The notes beneath the pieces are model-generated. The model ran no database searches, was not told the origin of the DNA, and was given only the letters and a program-made list of their open reading frames with translations. The translations under genes and the position numbers were made by a program. Of a stretch of DNA of 64,000 nt, positions 24,576 to 32,378 are shown one piece after another. The first letter of the stretch is position 1, and each line of letters opens with the position of its first letter. The DNA is from Nocardioides jiangxiensis (GTDB lineage Bacteria; Actinomycetota; Actinomycetes; Propionibacteriales; Nocardioidaceae), in contig NZ_JAUQTA010000001.1 of NCBI RefSeq assembly GCF_030580915.1, positions 2,108,001-2,172,000 of the forward strand. Reading direction: 5' to 3'.

Positions 24576-25021
24576 GACCGGATGCCCTCGGCAGCGGCCT
24601 TGATCACGGCCGGGATCGCCGTGGGCCGGCGGGTCTGGGGATCGGCGTACACGACGGAGAAGCGGGACACCGCGGCCGGCGTCTCCGAGGTGTCGATGAA
24701 GAAGCCCACCTGGTAGCGGATGCTCGAGCTGCCCGTGTGGAGGCACCGCAGTCCCAGCCGCAGCCGGTGGGTGGGCAGGATCTCCTGCAGGTAGAGGCAG
24801 CCGGTCTCGACGACGAGCCCCACGGCCGGCAGGTGGTGCGGCGGCATCCCGGCGGCGTCGGCCACGAAGTCGTTGATGAGGGTGTCCATCATCAGGTACT
24901 GCACGGCGTTGTTCAGGTGGCCGTAGCGGTCGATGTCGGCCCAGCGGATCGGGTAGTCCCGCTGGTGCGGGAACTGCTCGATCCGGAGGTCGCGCGGCGC
25001 GGTCTCGGTGGCCTCGGTCAT
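24572..25021 (-). CDS. 4HBT-type acyl-CoA thioesterase
   Basis: This 149-residue hotdog-fold protein has the segment YPIRWADIDRYGHLNNAVQY (about residues 23-42), whose Asp and His-Leu-Asn-Asn are the catalytic signature of 4-hydroxybenzoyl-CoA-type thioesterases. It hydrolyses an acyl-CoA of unknown chain. It is coupled to both neighbours: its start overlaps the stop of the alcohol dehydrogenase, and its stop overlaps the GTG of the hydrolase. The three-gene set suggests oxidation and ester or thioester cleavage in one catabolic route. Confidence 0.87.
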   Translation of the reverse strand: MTEATETAPRDLRIEQFPHQRDYPIRWADIDRYGHLNNAVQYLMMDTLINDFVADAAGMPPHHLPAVGLVVETGCLYLQEILPTHRLRLGLRCLHTGSSSIRYQVGFFIDTSETPAAVSRFSVVYADPQTRRPTAIPAVIKAAAEGIRS

Positions 25022-26145
25022 CAGTGCTCCATCACGATCAGCTGGCGCAGGGCTGCTCCCGCGTCCAGGCGGTCCAGGGCGGTGTTGAGGTCGGCCAGCG
25101 TGATCCGGTCGGAGACGAGCTCCTCGACCGGGAGCTGGCCGGCACGCCAGAGTTCCACGAACCGCGGGATGTCACGTCGCGGCACCGCGTTGCCGAGATA
25201 GCTGCCCACGATGGAGCGGCCCTCGGCGACCAGCCCGAGCGGCGAGACCGCGGCACGCGCGTCGGGGTGGGGCAGCCCGACGGTGACGGTGCGGCCGCCC
25301 GGCGCGGTCAGGGCGACCGCGGTCTCGAACGCGGGGACCGAGCCGGCCGCCTCGATGACGAGGTCGCCCTTGAACGCCGCAGCGTCGGCAGCTGCGTCGG
25401 CGGGCGTCGCCGCGCGCGCCGCGCCCAGGCGCAGGGCCGTCGCCAGCTTGTCCGGCTGCATGTCGACGGCGCAGACCTCGACTCCGTCGAGGGCGAGCGC
25501 GGTGATGACCGCGGCCATGCCCACACCGCCGAGGCCGACGACAGTGACCCGTCCTCCCGGTCGCACGCCACCGGTGTTGAGCACGGCGCCGCCGCCGGTC
25601 AGCACGGCGCAGCCGAGCAGCGCCGCCACCTCCGCGGGAACGTCGGCCGGCACCGGCACGACGGAGCGCCGGTCGACCACCGCATGCGTGGCGAAGGCGC
25701 TCGCGCCCAGGTGGTGCAGGACCGGCTCCTCCCCGCGCAGGAGCCGGGTCCCGCCCGAGAGCAGCTCACCCGTGCCGTTGCTTGCCGACCCGGCAGTGCA
25801 GGGACGGACGCCGTCGGTCGCGCAGGCCTCGCACTCACCGCAGCGCGGCAGGAAGGTCAGGACGACGCGCTGCCCGACCGGGAAGAGGTCGGCGTCGGCG
25901 CTCAGCCGGCCGGTCGCCACCACGACGCCCGCGGCCTCGTGGCCGAGCAGCATCGGCAGCGGCCGCGGTCGGTCGCCGTTGACCACCGACAGGTCGGAGT
26001 GGCACAGGCCGGCGACCTCGATCCGGACCAGCAGCTCCTCCGGTCCGGGATCCGCGAGCTCCAGCTCCGTGACCGCGAGGGGTGCGGAGTCGGCGTACGG
26101 GCGCGGGAGGTCGCGCTGCGAGAGGACGGCGCCGGTGATCTTCAC
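25021..26145 (-). CDS. Zinc-dependent medium-chain alcohol dehydrogenase
   Basis: This is a 374-residue MDR-family dehydrogenase. GLCHSDLSVVNG and LLGHEAAGVVVATG carry catalytic zinc ligands, and CGECEACATDGVRPC carries the structural zinc cysteines. The NAD-binding site is VTVVGLGGVGMAAVITAL near residue 196. ASAFATHAVVDRRSVVPVP and GAAVLNTGG-like stretches resemble class III or mycothiol-related members of the family. It likely oxidises an alcohol, or an alcohol adduct, to an aldehyde or acid. It heads the thioesterase and hydrolase operon with overlapping stop and start codons. Confidence 0.88.
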   Translation of the reverse strand: MKITGAVLSQRDLPRPYADSAPLAVTELELADPGPEELLVRIEVAGLCHSDLSVVNGDRPRPLPMLLGHEAAGVVVATGRLSADADLFPVGQRVVLTFLPRCGECEACATDGVRPCTAGSASNGTGELLSGGTRLLRGEEPVLHHLGASAFATHAVVDRRSVVPVPADVPAEVAALLGCAVLTGGGAVLNTGGVRPGGRVTVVGLGGVGMAAVITALALDGVEVCAVDMQPDKLATALRLGAARAATPADAAADAAAFKGDLVIEAAGSVPAFETAVALTAPGGRTVTVGLPHPDARAAVSPLGLVAEGRSIVGSYLGNAVPRRDIPRFVELWRAGQLPVEELVSDRITLADLNTALDRLDAGAALRQLIVMEH

Positions 26146-26182
26146 GCAGCCGACTATGGCACCCGGCGCCGTCCGGCGTCTG

Positions 26183-26506
26183 TCAGGGCTCCTCGAAGCC
26201 GGGCTTGCAGGAGTTGCCGGGGTTGAGGCCGATCGAGGTGAGGAACGCCTTGCCCTCGGCCGGGATCTGTCCCCAGTTCTGGGTCCGGTAGAAGCCGTCC
26301 TCGTCCGGCACCGTGGGGTCGCCGCTGTACGCGTCGTTGAGGCCGGAGAAGGCGCAGATCGAGGCGCCGTGGAGCGAGCCGTCGGGCTGCTTGAGGCTCT
26401 TCCCGTTGCCGGTGATCTCGCCGGCGTGGGCGGCGGTCGCGCCGAGCGTGACGAGCGCGACGGCGGTGATGAACCCGCCGGCGAGCGGGCGCGTGATGGA
26501 GTGCAT
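26183..26506 (-). CDS. Small secreted protein of unknown function
   Basis: This 107-residue protein has a signal peptide (MHSITRPLAGGFITAVALVT, cleavage near AAHA-GE). The mature part is about 80 residues: NGKSLKQPDGSLHGASICAF, SGLNDAYSGD and NWGQIPAEGKAFLTSIG, with two Cys that could form a disulfide (SICAF and NSCKPG). Similar small secreted proteins occur in other actinobacteria, but I know no function. The ATG at 26506 follows GGGAGGGACGTCTCC. The divergent response regulator starts 152 bp away. Confidence 0.7.
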   Translation of the reverse strand: MHSITRPLAGGFITAVALVTLGATAAHAGEITGNGKSLKQPDGSLHGASICAFSGLNDAYSGDPTVPDEDGFYRTQNWGQIPAEGKAFLTSIGLNPGNSCKPGFEEP

Positions 26507-26658
26507 GGAGACGTCCCTCCCGGAGTTCGGGCGCCGGCCGGGTGCCGGCGTCGGGTGCTTCGACGCTAGGCAGGCCGGATCGGCGTACGCCATGGCGCGG
26601 CGGGGTGGTCAAGCCCACGGGCACCCCGGCGTACGGGGTCTGGGGGCAGACTCCTCCC

Positions 26659-27324
26659 ATGCGCATCGGACTCTGCGAGGACGACCCCGCGATCCGCCGG
26701 GTCGTGAGCTCGGCCCTCCGGCTCGGCGGCCACGAGACCACGGTCGCCCACGACGGCCGGGAGGCGCTGGCGCTCTTCGCCGCCCACCCCCACCCCGACG
26801 TCGTGGTCCTCGACATCGGCCTGCCGGACGCCGACGGCCGTGACATCTGCCAGGCGCTGCGGGCGGCCGGTGTCCACGCGCCGGTCCTCTTCCTGACCGC
26901 CCTGGGTCAGGTGCACGAGAAGATCGCCGGCTTCGCGGCGGGCGGCGACGACTACCTTCCGAAGCCGTTCGACGTGAAGGAGCTCGTCGTCCGGGTGGAG
27001 GCTCTGGCACGGCGCGCAGGGCGGACGACCGCCCCCGCCGCCACACACGGGCTGCGCCTCGACCCGGCACGACATGCCCTCGTCTTCGACGGGGCGGAGG
27101 TCGGCCTGACCCCGACCGAGTACCGGATGCTCGGCGCGATCGCGGCCCGCCCGGGCGAGGTGGCACGTCGTCGCGACGTCGTCGCCGCCGGCTGGCCGGA
27201 CGGCGCGATCGTCGCCGACAACACCGTCGACGCCTATGCGGCCCGGATCCGGCGCAAGCTGAAGAAGGTCGGGGCGCCCGTCCAGCTCGAGGCCGTCCGC
27301 GGCGTGGGCTTCACGCTCCGATGA
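26659..27324 (+). CDS. OmpR-family response regulator
   Basis: The 221-residue protein has an N-terminal receiver domain: acidic pair in CEDDPAI, phosphoacceptor Asp52 in VVVLDIGLPDADG, and Lys in DDYLPKPFDVKEL. A C-terminal winged helix follows, with LTPTEYRMLGAIAARPGEVA and NTVDAYAARIRRKLKKVGA. All phosphorylation residues are present. It acts with the kinase whose ATG overlaps its stop. TACGGGG and a small GTCTG/CAGAC hairpin precede the start. Targets are unknown; the convergent COG4705-like gene is a candidate. Confidence 0.92.
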   Translation: MRIGLCEDDPAIRRVVSSALRLGGHETTVAHDGREALALFAAHPHPDVVVLDIGLPDADGRDICQALRAAGVHAPVLFLTALGQVHEKIAGFAAGGDDYLPKPFDVKELVVRVEALARRAGRTTAPAATHGLRLDPARHALVFDGAEVGLTPTEYRMLGAIAARPGEVARRRDVVAAGWPDGAIVADNTVDAYAARIRRKLKKVGAPVQLEAVRGVGFTLR

Positions 27325-28037
27325 GGACAGTGGGCTTCCGCCGCCGTGTGGTGCTGGCGACGCTGTGCCTCGTCACCGCCGTGATGATCGGGCTGATCCT
27401 CGTCACCCAGGCCGTGCTCGAGCTGACCGAGACCGACCCCCATCGGCGCACCTCGATCGACGTGCTGGCGGTGACCGCCGTGCTGAGCGTCGGGGCGGTC
27501 GTCCTGGTCGGCCTGGTCACCTGGCGCGTCGCGACGAACGCCGAGCGCGAGGTGCGGGAGGCCCTCCTCGCCGAGCAGCGGCTCACCGCCGAGCTCGCCC
27601 ACGAGCTGCGTACGCCGCTCACCGCGCTGCAGGGGTCGGCCGACCTCGCGCTGCTCCGGGGCATCGCCGACGAGGACCTGGCCGAGGACGTGCAGGAGAT
27701 CGCGGCCGCCGCGCGGCGGCTCGGCTCGGTGATGGCGACCCTGCTCGACGGAGCCGACCGTGCGCGTCCTGGTGCGGACCGGGCAGAGACGATCCTGCAG
27801 GCGATCGCCCCGCTGCTGGACAACGCCCTGCAGCACGCGTCCTCGACCGTCACGGTGACGGTCGAGGACGACGGCCCGGGCGTCGACGCAGGGGTGGACG
27901 TCTTCGCCGCGGGGGAGAGCGCACGTGCCGACGGGCACGGGCTGGGGCTGCCCATCGCCCGCCGGCTCGCGCGGTCAGTCGGTGGCGAGGTCGAGCTCGC
28001 GGACCGCAGCCGCTTCGTGCTCCGCGTGCCCCGCTGA
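27321..28037 (+). CDS. Compact sensor histidine kinase
   Basis: This 238-residue kinase is short for its family. Two membrane segments (about 10-33 and 48-68) enclose only a short external loop. The H box is LTAELAHELRTPLTALQGS with His94, followed by the N box PLLDNALQHA, DDGPGV (G1) and GHGLGLPIARRLA (G2). The linker between the dimerisation helices and the N box, and that between N box and G1, are both shorter than usual. A 33-bp near-perfect palindrome (27838-27870) lies exactly in the second shortened segment. The catalytic boxes are present, so it may still be active. It overlaps the regulator by four bases. Confidence 0.85.
   Translation: MRTVGFRRRVVLATLCLVTAVMIGLILVTQAVLELTETDPHRRTSIDVLAVTAVLSVGAVVLVGLVTWRVATNAEREVREALLAEQRLTAELAHELRTPLTALQGSADLALLRGIADEDLAEDVQEIAAAARRLGSVMATLLDGADRARPGADRAETILQAIAPLLDNALQHASSTVTVTVEDDGPGVDAGVDVFAAGESARADGHGLGLPIARRLARSVGGEVELADRSRFVLRVPR
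27838..27870. repeat. 33-bp perfect palindrome inside the kinase gene
   Basis: Two 16-base arms (27838-27853 and 27855-27870) are exact reverse complements around one central G. It codes for the segment between the N box and G1 of the kinase. It may be an intragenic hairpin or the scar of a rearrangement. Confidence 0.7.
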
Positions 28038-28802
28038 GGGCTCCTCGTCCGCCGGCACGTCGGCGGGCGAGTCCGCCCGGGTGATCGCGATGTAGCCCAC
28101 CAGCAGCGCGAAGAGCACCAGGCCGACCGCGGTCACCGGGCCGGTGCCCCAGCCGAGGCCGCCGTGCTGCGGGCGGACGGCCATGCCGTCCGCGATCGAG
28201 GCGCCGAGCGGGCGGGTCAGGGCGTAGGAGAGCCAGAAGCAGATGACGGCGTCAGCCCCGCGCGTCCAGGCCACCAGCGGCAGCACGATCAGGCCGCCGA
28301 AGATGGCGATGGACCACGCGAAGCCGAGGTGCAGGTTGGCCGCGGTGGTGTCACCGAGCGCCGTGCCGAGGCCGAAGGTCATCAGGACCGTGCCCCAGTA
28401 GAAGCGCTCGCGGCGCGGGGTGGTGATCGAGTGGACCGAGAAGGTGCCCTCGCTGGAGCGCCACCAGGTGAGCAGGGCGACCAGGCCGCCGGCGTACAGC
28501 AGCGAGTCGAACCAGTACGGCGTGCCCAGAGCGACGTGCGGGCCGTCGGCGATCATCGTGCCGAAGACCGCGACCATGAGGACGGTCATCCAGTAGCGGA
28601 CCGGGTGGTAGCTGTCGGCGCGCAGCTGCAGCCAGAGGGCGAGGAAGAAGCCGCCGACGCCGACCAGGCCGGCCGTCACGAGGCTCTTGGTGCCCATGAA
28701 GTCGGCGGCCGTCTCGCCGATGCCGGTCGTCAGGAGCTTGACCACCCAGAAGAGGGCGAAGACCTCCGGGACCTTGGGGTGCGGGAAACGTCGTGTCGTC
28801 AT
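27975..28802 (-). CDS. COG4705-like multipass membrane protein
   Basis: This protein of about 275 residues has seven or eight membrane segments and WYW-rich loops, resembling the COG4705 membrane-anchored family (repeated GDT and ADF motifs such as TGIGETAADFMGTK, ALGDTTAANLHLGFA). The acidic, His-rich C-terminal tail ends in AAAVRELDLATD. The ATG at 28802 gives a family-like start, KVPEVFALFWVVKLL, but an in-frame ATG at 28835 is also possible. It is convergent with the kinase gene and overlaps it by 63 bp, so these two coding ends share DNA. Function is unknown. Confidence 0.78.
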   Translation of the reverse strand: MTTRRFPHPKVPEVFALFWVVKLLTTGIGETAADFMGTKSLVTAGLVGVGGFFLALWLQLRADSYHPVRYWMTVLMVAVFGTMIADGPHVALGTPYWFDSLLYAGGLVALLTWWRSSEGTFSVHSITTPRRERFYWGTVLMTFGLGTALGDTTAANLHLGFAWSIAIFGGLIVLPLVAWTRGADAVICFWLSYALTRPLGASIADGMAVRPQHGGLGWGTGPVTAVGLVLFALLVGYIAITRADSPADVPADEEPSAGHAEHEAAAVRELDLATD

Positions 28803-28863
28803 GGGGCGATGCTCGGCGTGCGTCCCTGAATTCATCCTGACAGTCGTGGGTCACACGTCGGTC

Positions 28864-28869
28864 TAGGCT
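28864..28869 (+). promoter_or_regulatory. Leaderless -10 element for glmU
   Basis: TAGGCT stands seven bases before the GTG at 28877, and no Shine-Dalgarno sequence is visible between them. Confidence 0.45.
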
Positions 28870-28876
28870 GCAGCGC

Positions 28877-30262
28877 GTGACTTCCAGCGATCTGACCGTC
28901 ATCGTCCTGGCCGCCGGAGGCGGCACCCGGATGAAGTCCAAGACCATGAAGGTGCTGCACCGCATCGGTGGCCGGAGCATGATCGGCCACGTCCTCACGG
29001 CCGTGCAGGCGACGGACCCGGCGCGCATCGTCGCGGTCATCGGCACCCAGCGCGAGCAGGTCGGGCCCCATGTCCTGGAGCACGCGCCGGACGCCGTTCT
29101 CGCCGTGCAGGAGACCCAGGACGGCACCGGCCACGCAGTGCGCGTGGCGATCGAGTCCCTGCCGGAGCCGCCGACCGGGACGGTTCTCGTCGTCACCGGC
29201 GACACCCCGCTGCTGCGGGGGGAGTCGCTGCGCGCCTTCGCGGCGGCCCATGCGGGCTCCGGTGCGGCCGTCTCCGTCCTGACCGGCACGGTGGAGAACC
29301 CCTTCGGCTACGGGCGCATCGTCCGCGACGCCTCCGGCGGGGTCGACGCCATCGTCGAGGAGAAGGACTGCACCGACGAGCAGCGCCTGATCGCGGAGAT
29401 CAACAGCGGGATCCTCGCCTTCGAGGCCGGCTTCCTCGTCGGGGCGCTGGGCCGGCTCACCAACGACAACGCCAACGGCGAGTACTACCTCACCGACACG
29501 GTGAAGATCGCACGCGCCGACGGGCGCACCGTCGCCGCGCACCAGGTCGACGACGTGCGCGAGACCGAGGGCGCCAACGACCGCGCCCAGCTCGCGGAGC
29601 TGGGGCGCATCCTCAACCAGCGCATCGTCACCCAGTGGATGAAGGACGGCGTGACCGTCATGGACCCCGCCACGACCTGGATCGAGGCCGACGTGGTGCT
29701 CGAACGTGACGTCACGATTCTGCCGGGCACGCAGCTCCTCGGTGCGACGCTGGTCCGCGAGGACGCGGTGGTCGGCCCGGACACCACCCTCGAGGACTGC
29801 GAGGTCGGGGCCGGCGCCCGCGTCGTACGCACGCACGGGCAGCTGGCCGTCATCGGCATGGAGGCCACCGTCGGCCCCTTCTCCTACCTGCGTCCGGGCA
29901 CCGTGCTCGGAGCGGCCGGCAAGATCGGCGCCTTCGTGGAGACCAAGAACGCCCAGATCGGCAACCGGTCGAAGGTGCCGCACCTCTCCTACGTCGGTGA
30001 TGCGGAGATCGGCGAGGACACCAACATCGGCGCCGGCACGATCTTCGCCAACTACGACGGGGTCAACAAGCACCGGACGAAGGTCGGCAGCCGGGCCCGG
30101 ACCGGCTCCAACAACACCTTCGTCGCGCCCGTGACGATCGGCGACGACGCCATGACCGGCGGTGGCACCACGGTCCGCGAGGACGTGCCCGCGGGCGCCC
30201 TCGCCGTCTCCGCCGGACCGCAGCGCAACCTGGAGAACTGGAAGGCCCGCAAGGGGTCCTGA
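28877..30262 (+). CDS. glmU: Bifunctional UDP-GlcNAc pyrophosphorylase / glucosamine-1-phosphate acetyltransferase
   Basis: This is a 461-residue GlmU. The N-terminal uridylyltransferase domain has VLAAGGGTRMKSKTMKVLH near residue 12 and LVVTGDTPLL near residue 108. The C-terminal left-handed beta-helix contains hexapeptide repeats and the acetyltransferase site VPHLSYVGDAEIGEDTNIGA followed by NYDGVNKHRT. It converts glucosamine-1-phosphate through N-acetylation and UTP coupling to UDP-GlcNAc for peptidoglycan. The GTG start is supported by the leaderless -10. Gene order glmU-prs is the usual actinobacterial arrangement. Confidence 0.96.
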   Translation: MTSSDLTVIVLAAGGGTRMKSKTMKVLHRIGGRSMIGHVLTAVQATDPARIVAVIGTQREQVGPHVLEHAPDAVLAVQETQDGTGHAVRVAIESLPEPPTGTVLVVTGDTPLLRGESLRAFAAAHAGSGAAVSVLTGTVENPFGYGRIVRDASGGVDAIVEEKDCTDEQRLIAEINSGILAFEAGFLVGALGRLTNDNANGEYYLTDTVKIARADGRTVAAHQVDDVRETEGANDRAQLAELGRILNQRIVTQWMKDGVTVMDPATTWIEADVVLERDVTILPGTQLLGATLVREDAVVGPDTTLEDCEVGAGARVVRTHGQLAVIGMEATVGPFSYLRPGTVLGAAGKIGAFVETKNAQIGNRSKVPHLSYVGDAEIGEDTNIGAGTIFANYDGVNKHRTKVGSRARTGSNNTFVAPVTIGDDAMTGGGTTVREDVPAGALAVSAGPQRNLENWKARKGS

Positions 30263-30284
30263 ACCGGTGGTGATCCCTCCTTTC

Positions 30285-30302
30285 GGGTGAGGTGTCTCAC
30301 CC
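30285..30302 (+). terminator. Hairpin between glmU and prs
   Basis: GGGTGAG and CTCACCC form a 7-bp stem with loop GTGT, 22 bp after the glmU stop. It is probably a weak terminator or processing signal. The CAGAAT downstream may be part of a separate prs promoter. Confidence 0.4.
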
Positions 30303-30385
30303 CGGAGCGGTCCCGGGTTAACACCAGGTGGCCGGGAAGGGCAGAATTCACCCCGGCGACGACGCAAGCAACGAGGGAGCGACGG

Positions 30386-31366
30386 GTGACGTCCTACACC
30401 AAGACCACCGAGAAGAACCTGATGGTCTTCTCCGGCCGCGCACACCCGGAGCTCGGTGAGGCGGTCGCCGCGCAGCTCGGGGTCTCGCTGGTCCCGACCT
30501 CGGCGTACGACTTCGCCAACGGCGAGACCTACGTGCGCTTCGAGGAGTCGGTGCGCGGCTGCGACGCGTTCGTCATCCAGAGCCACACGGTGCCGATCAA
30601 CTCCTGGATCATGGAGCACCTGATCATGGTCGACGCGCTCAAGCGCGCCTCCGCCAAGCGGATCACCGTGGTCATGCCGTTCTGGGGCTACTCGCGCCAG
30701 GACAAGAAGCACCGCGGTCGCGAGCCGATCTCGGCCCGCCTGGTCGCCGACCTGTTCCACACCGCCGGTGCCGACCGGATCATCACGGTCGACCTCCACG
30801 CCGACCAGCTCCAGGGCTACTTCGACGGCCCGGTCGACCACCTCCACGCGCTGCCGCTGCTGGCCGACTACATCAAGGAGAAGTACGGCGACTCCGACCT
30901 CGCCGTCGTCTCCCCGGACGCCGGCCGGATCAAGGTCGCGGAGAAGTGGGCCGCGCGCCTGGGCGGCGTACCGCTGGCGTTCATCCACAAGACCCGCCGC
31001 ACCGACGTCGCCAACGAGGTCGTCGCCAACCGCGTCGTGGGTGACGTCTCGGGCAAGATCTGCGTCCTCACCGACGACATGATCGACACCGGCGGCACGA
31101 TCGTGAAGGCGTCCGAGGCGCTGATGGCGGACGGTGCTGCCGGCGTCGTCATCGTCGGCACCCACGCGATCCTGTCCGACCCGGCGGTCGACCGCCTGAA
31201 GAACTCCTCTGCGATCGAGGTCGTCGTGACCGACACGCTTCCGATCCCCGACGAGAAGCGGTTCGACAAGCTGACGGTGCTCTCCATCGCCCCGCTGCTG
31301 GGCCGCGCGATCCGCGCCGTCTTCGAGGACGGCTCCGTGACGTCGATGTTCGACGGCCACGCCTGA
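30386..31366 (+). CDS. prs: Ribose-phosphate pyrophosphokinase
   Basis: This 326-residue PRPP synthetase has all family motifs: VFSGRAHPELGEAVA near the N terminus, FANGETYVRFEESVRG, and MPFWGYSRQDKKHRGREPIS with the flexible ATP loop. The metal site is TVDLHADQLQGYFDGPVDHL, and the PRPP-binding loop is VLTDDMIDTGGTI. It makes PRPP for nucleotide, His, Trp and arabinan precursors. The GTG start follows GAGGGAGCGACGG and is preferred over an upstream in-frame ATG because family proteins begin close to the SGRAH motif. Confidence 0.96.
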   Translation: MTSYTKTTEKNLMVFSGRAHPELGEAVAAQLGVSLVPTSAYDFANGETYVRFEESVRGCDAFVIQSHTVPINSWIMEHLIMVDALKRASAKRITVVMPFWGYSRQDKKHRGREPISARLVADLFHTAGADRIITVDLHADQLQGYFDGPVDHLHALPLLADYIKEKYGDSDLAVVSPDAGRIKVAEKWAARLGGVPLAFIHKTRRTDVANEVVANRVVGDVSGKICVLTDDMIDTGGTIVKASEALMADGAAGVVIVGTHAILSDPAVDRLKNSSAIEVVVTDTLPIPDEKRFDKLTVLSIAPLLGRAIRAVFEDGSVTSMFDGHA

Positions 31367-31380
31367 CCGTTCGCTTCCAC

Positions 31381-31411
31381 GACGGCCCGGCGCGCGATGC
31401 GCCGGGCCGTC
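31381..31411 (+). terminator. prs terminator
   Basis: A 13-bp GC-rich stem (GACGGCCCGGCGC with its complement) closes a 5-nt loop, 14 bp after the prs stop. CGTGCGTTT follows. Confidence 0.7.
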
Positions 31412-31426
31412 GTGCGTTTCGCGCGG

Positions 31427-31512
31427 GAAGGTCCTCGCCTGTGGGAAGACCTTCACGGCCCGCGGACGCTGGAGCCGCGAAGGTGTGCTCCCCGGTGAAG
31501 ACTTTCACCGGA
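31427..31512. repeat. Two imperfect tandem copies of a GAAGGT...GAAGAC...TTCAC unit
   Basis: Unit 1 (31427-31460) and unit 2 (31479-31512) share GAAGGT, a GTGGGAAGACCTTCACGG / GGTGAAGACTTTCACCGG core and similar spacing. Unit 1 can fold GAAGGTC with GACCTTC. They lie between prs and the first L25 gene, in a 361-bp gap whose remainder holds a -10-like TAGGAT at 31570 and a long GC-rich leader. They may be regulatory, but no known element is recognised. Confidence 0.4.
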
Positions 31513-31569
31513 CACGGTCGGGCTCCGTCGCTGGGCTCCGGCGATTTGGGGGAGCGAGCGGGCGAACCG

Positions 31570-31727
31570 TAGGATTCGGGCATTGCCTAGGCGAGGGAGC
31601 GCGTGCTCCGTGATCGACGGGGCCGACTGACTCTCTCGAGGGCGTCGCGCTGTCGTGCGCGGCGCTCTTCCTCGTTTCGGGGCACCGCCAGCCCGGGCCG
31701 CTCGGCCCGCCAACCCGAGGAGTCACC
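31570..31727 (+). promoter_or_regulatory. Promoter and long 5' leader of the first L25 gene
   Basis: TAGGAT at 31570-31575 is a likely -10, giving a leader of about 145 bases before the ATG at 31728. The leader is GC-rich and contains several short inverted repeats. CCGAGGAG precedes the start. Ribosomal protein genes often have such leaders for autoregulation, but I cannot identify a known structure. Confidence 0.4.
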
Positions 31728-32168
31728 ATGGCCGTTGAGGTCAGCATCAACATCACCGCCGAGGTCCGCACCGAGTTCGGCAAGGGCGCTGCCCGCCGTG
31801 CCCGTCGTGCCGGCCAGATCCCCGCGGTCGTCTACGGCCAGGGCGAGCCGGTCCACATCAACCTCCCGGGTCACCTCACCACGATGGCGCTCCGCAAGAA
31901 CGGCACCCAGGCCGTCCTCATCCTCGACATCGCCGGCCAGGAGACCTACGCCCAGACCAAGGCGATCCAGGTCGACCCGCTCAAGCGCGTCATCGAGCAC
32001 ATCGACTTCATCGTCGTCGACGCCGCCGCCGGCAAGGAGGCCATCGCGGCCGCCGAGGCCGCCGTCGCCGCCGCCGAGGAGGAGGCCGTCGCCGAGGCTG
32101 CCGCCGAGGTCGTCGCCGAGGCCGAGGCCGTCGTCGAGGACGCCGAGGCCGAGGGCATCGAGGCCTGA
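31728..32168 (+). CDS. Short ribosomal protein L25-like protein with an Ala/Glu-rich tail
   Basis: The 146-residue protein has a clear L25 5S rRNA-binding domain in residues 1-100, including EFGKGAARRARRAGQIPAV and KAIQVDPLKRVIEHIDFIVV. After that, the beta-barrel domain found in full-length actinobacterial L25 (Ctc/TL5) is missing. It is replaced by about 42 residues of almost only Ala, Glu and Val. It is a paralog of the complete gene 210 bp downstream. It could be a condition-specific L25 or a decaying duplicate. Codon use and the intact frame argue that it is expressed. Confidence 0.85.
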   Translation: MAVEVSINITAEVRTEFGKGAARRARRAGQIPAVVYGQGEPVHINLPGHLTTMALRKNGTQAVLILDIAGQETYAQTKAIQVDPLKRVIEHIDFIVVDAAAGKEAIAAAEAAVAAAEEEAVAEAAAEVVAEAEAVVEDAEAEGIEA

Positions 32169-32219
32169 TCGAGCCCGTCGTTCGTGAGCGGATCCGCTCA
32201 GCCGCTCCCGGATACCTCG

Positions 32220-32249
32220 CGCGCCCCACGTCGTACGACGTGGGGCGCG
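32220..32249 (+). terminator. Terminator between the two L25 genes
   Basis: A perfect 15-bp inverted repeat (CGCGCCCCACGTCGT with its complement, no spacer) is followed by TCGCATTT. It starts 51 bp after the first L25 stop, so the two L25 genes are probably separate transcription units. Confidence 0.7.
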
Positions 32250-32378
32250 TCGCATTTCCGGCCAGGCATTCAGGACGACAGGGGAGGTGCGGGACGAACC
32301 TGTCCCGCACTCTGGTCGGCGTCACCACGTGGATGGCATGGTGGGGAGCCACGACATCCAACCGTGAGGAAGAAAGAA

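Noticed and set aside
31728..32168. Frameshifted remnant of a full-length L25
   Set aside because: The frame is intact to a proper stop, the tail is in-frame Ala/Glu repeats, and no beta-domain sequence continues in another frame downstream.
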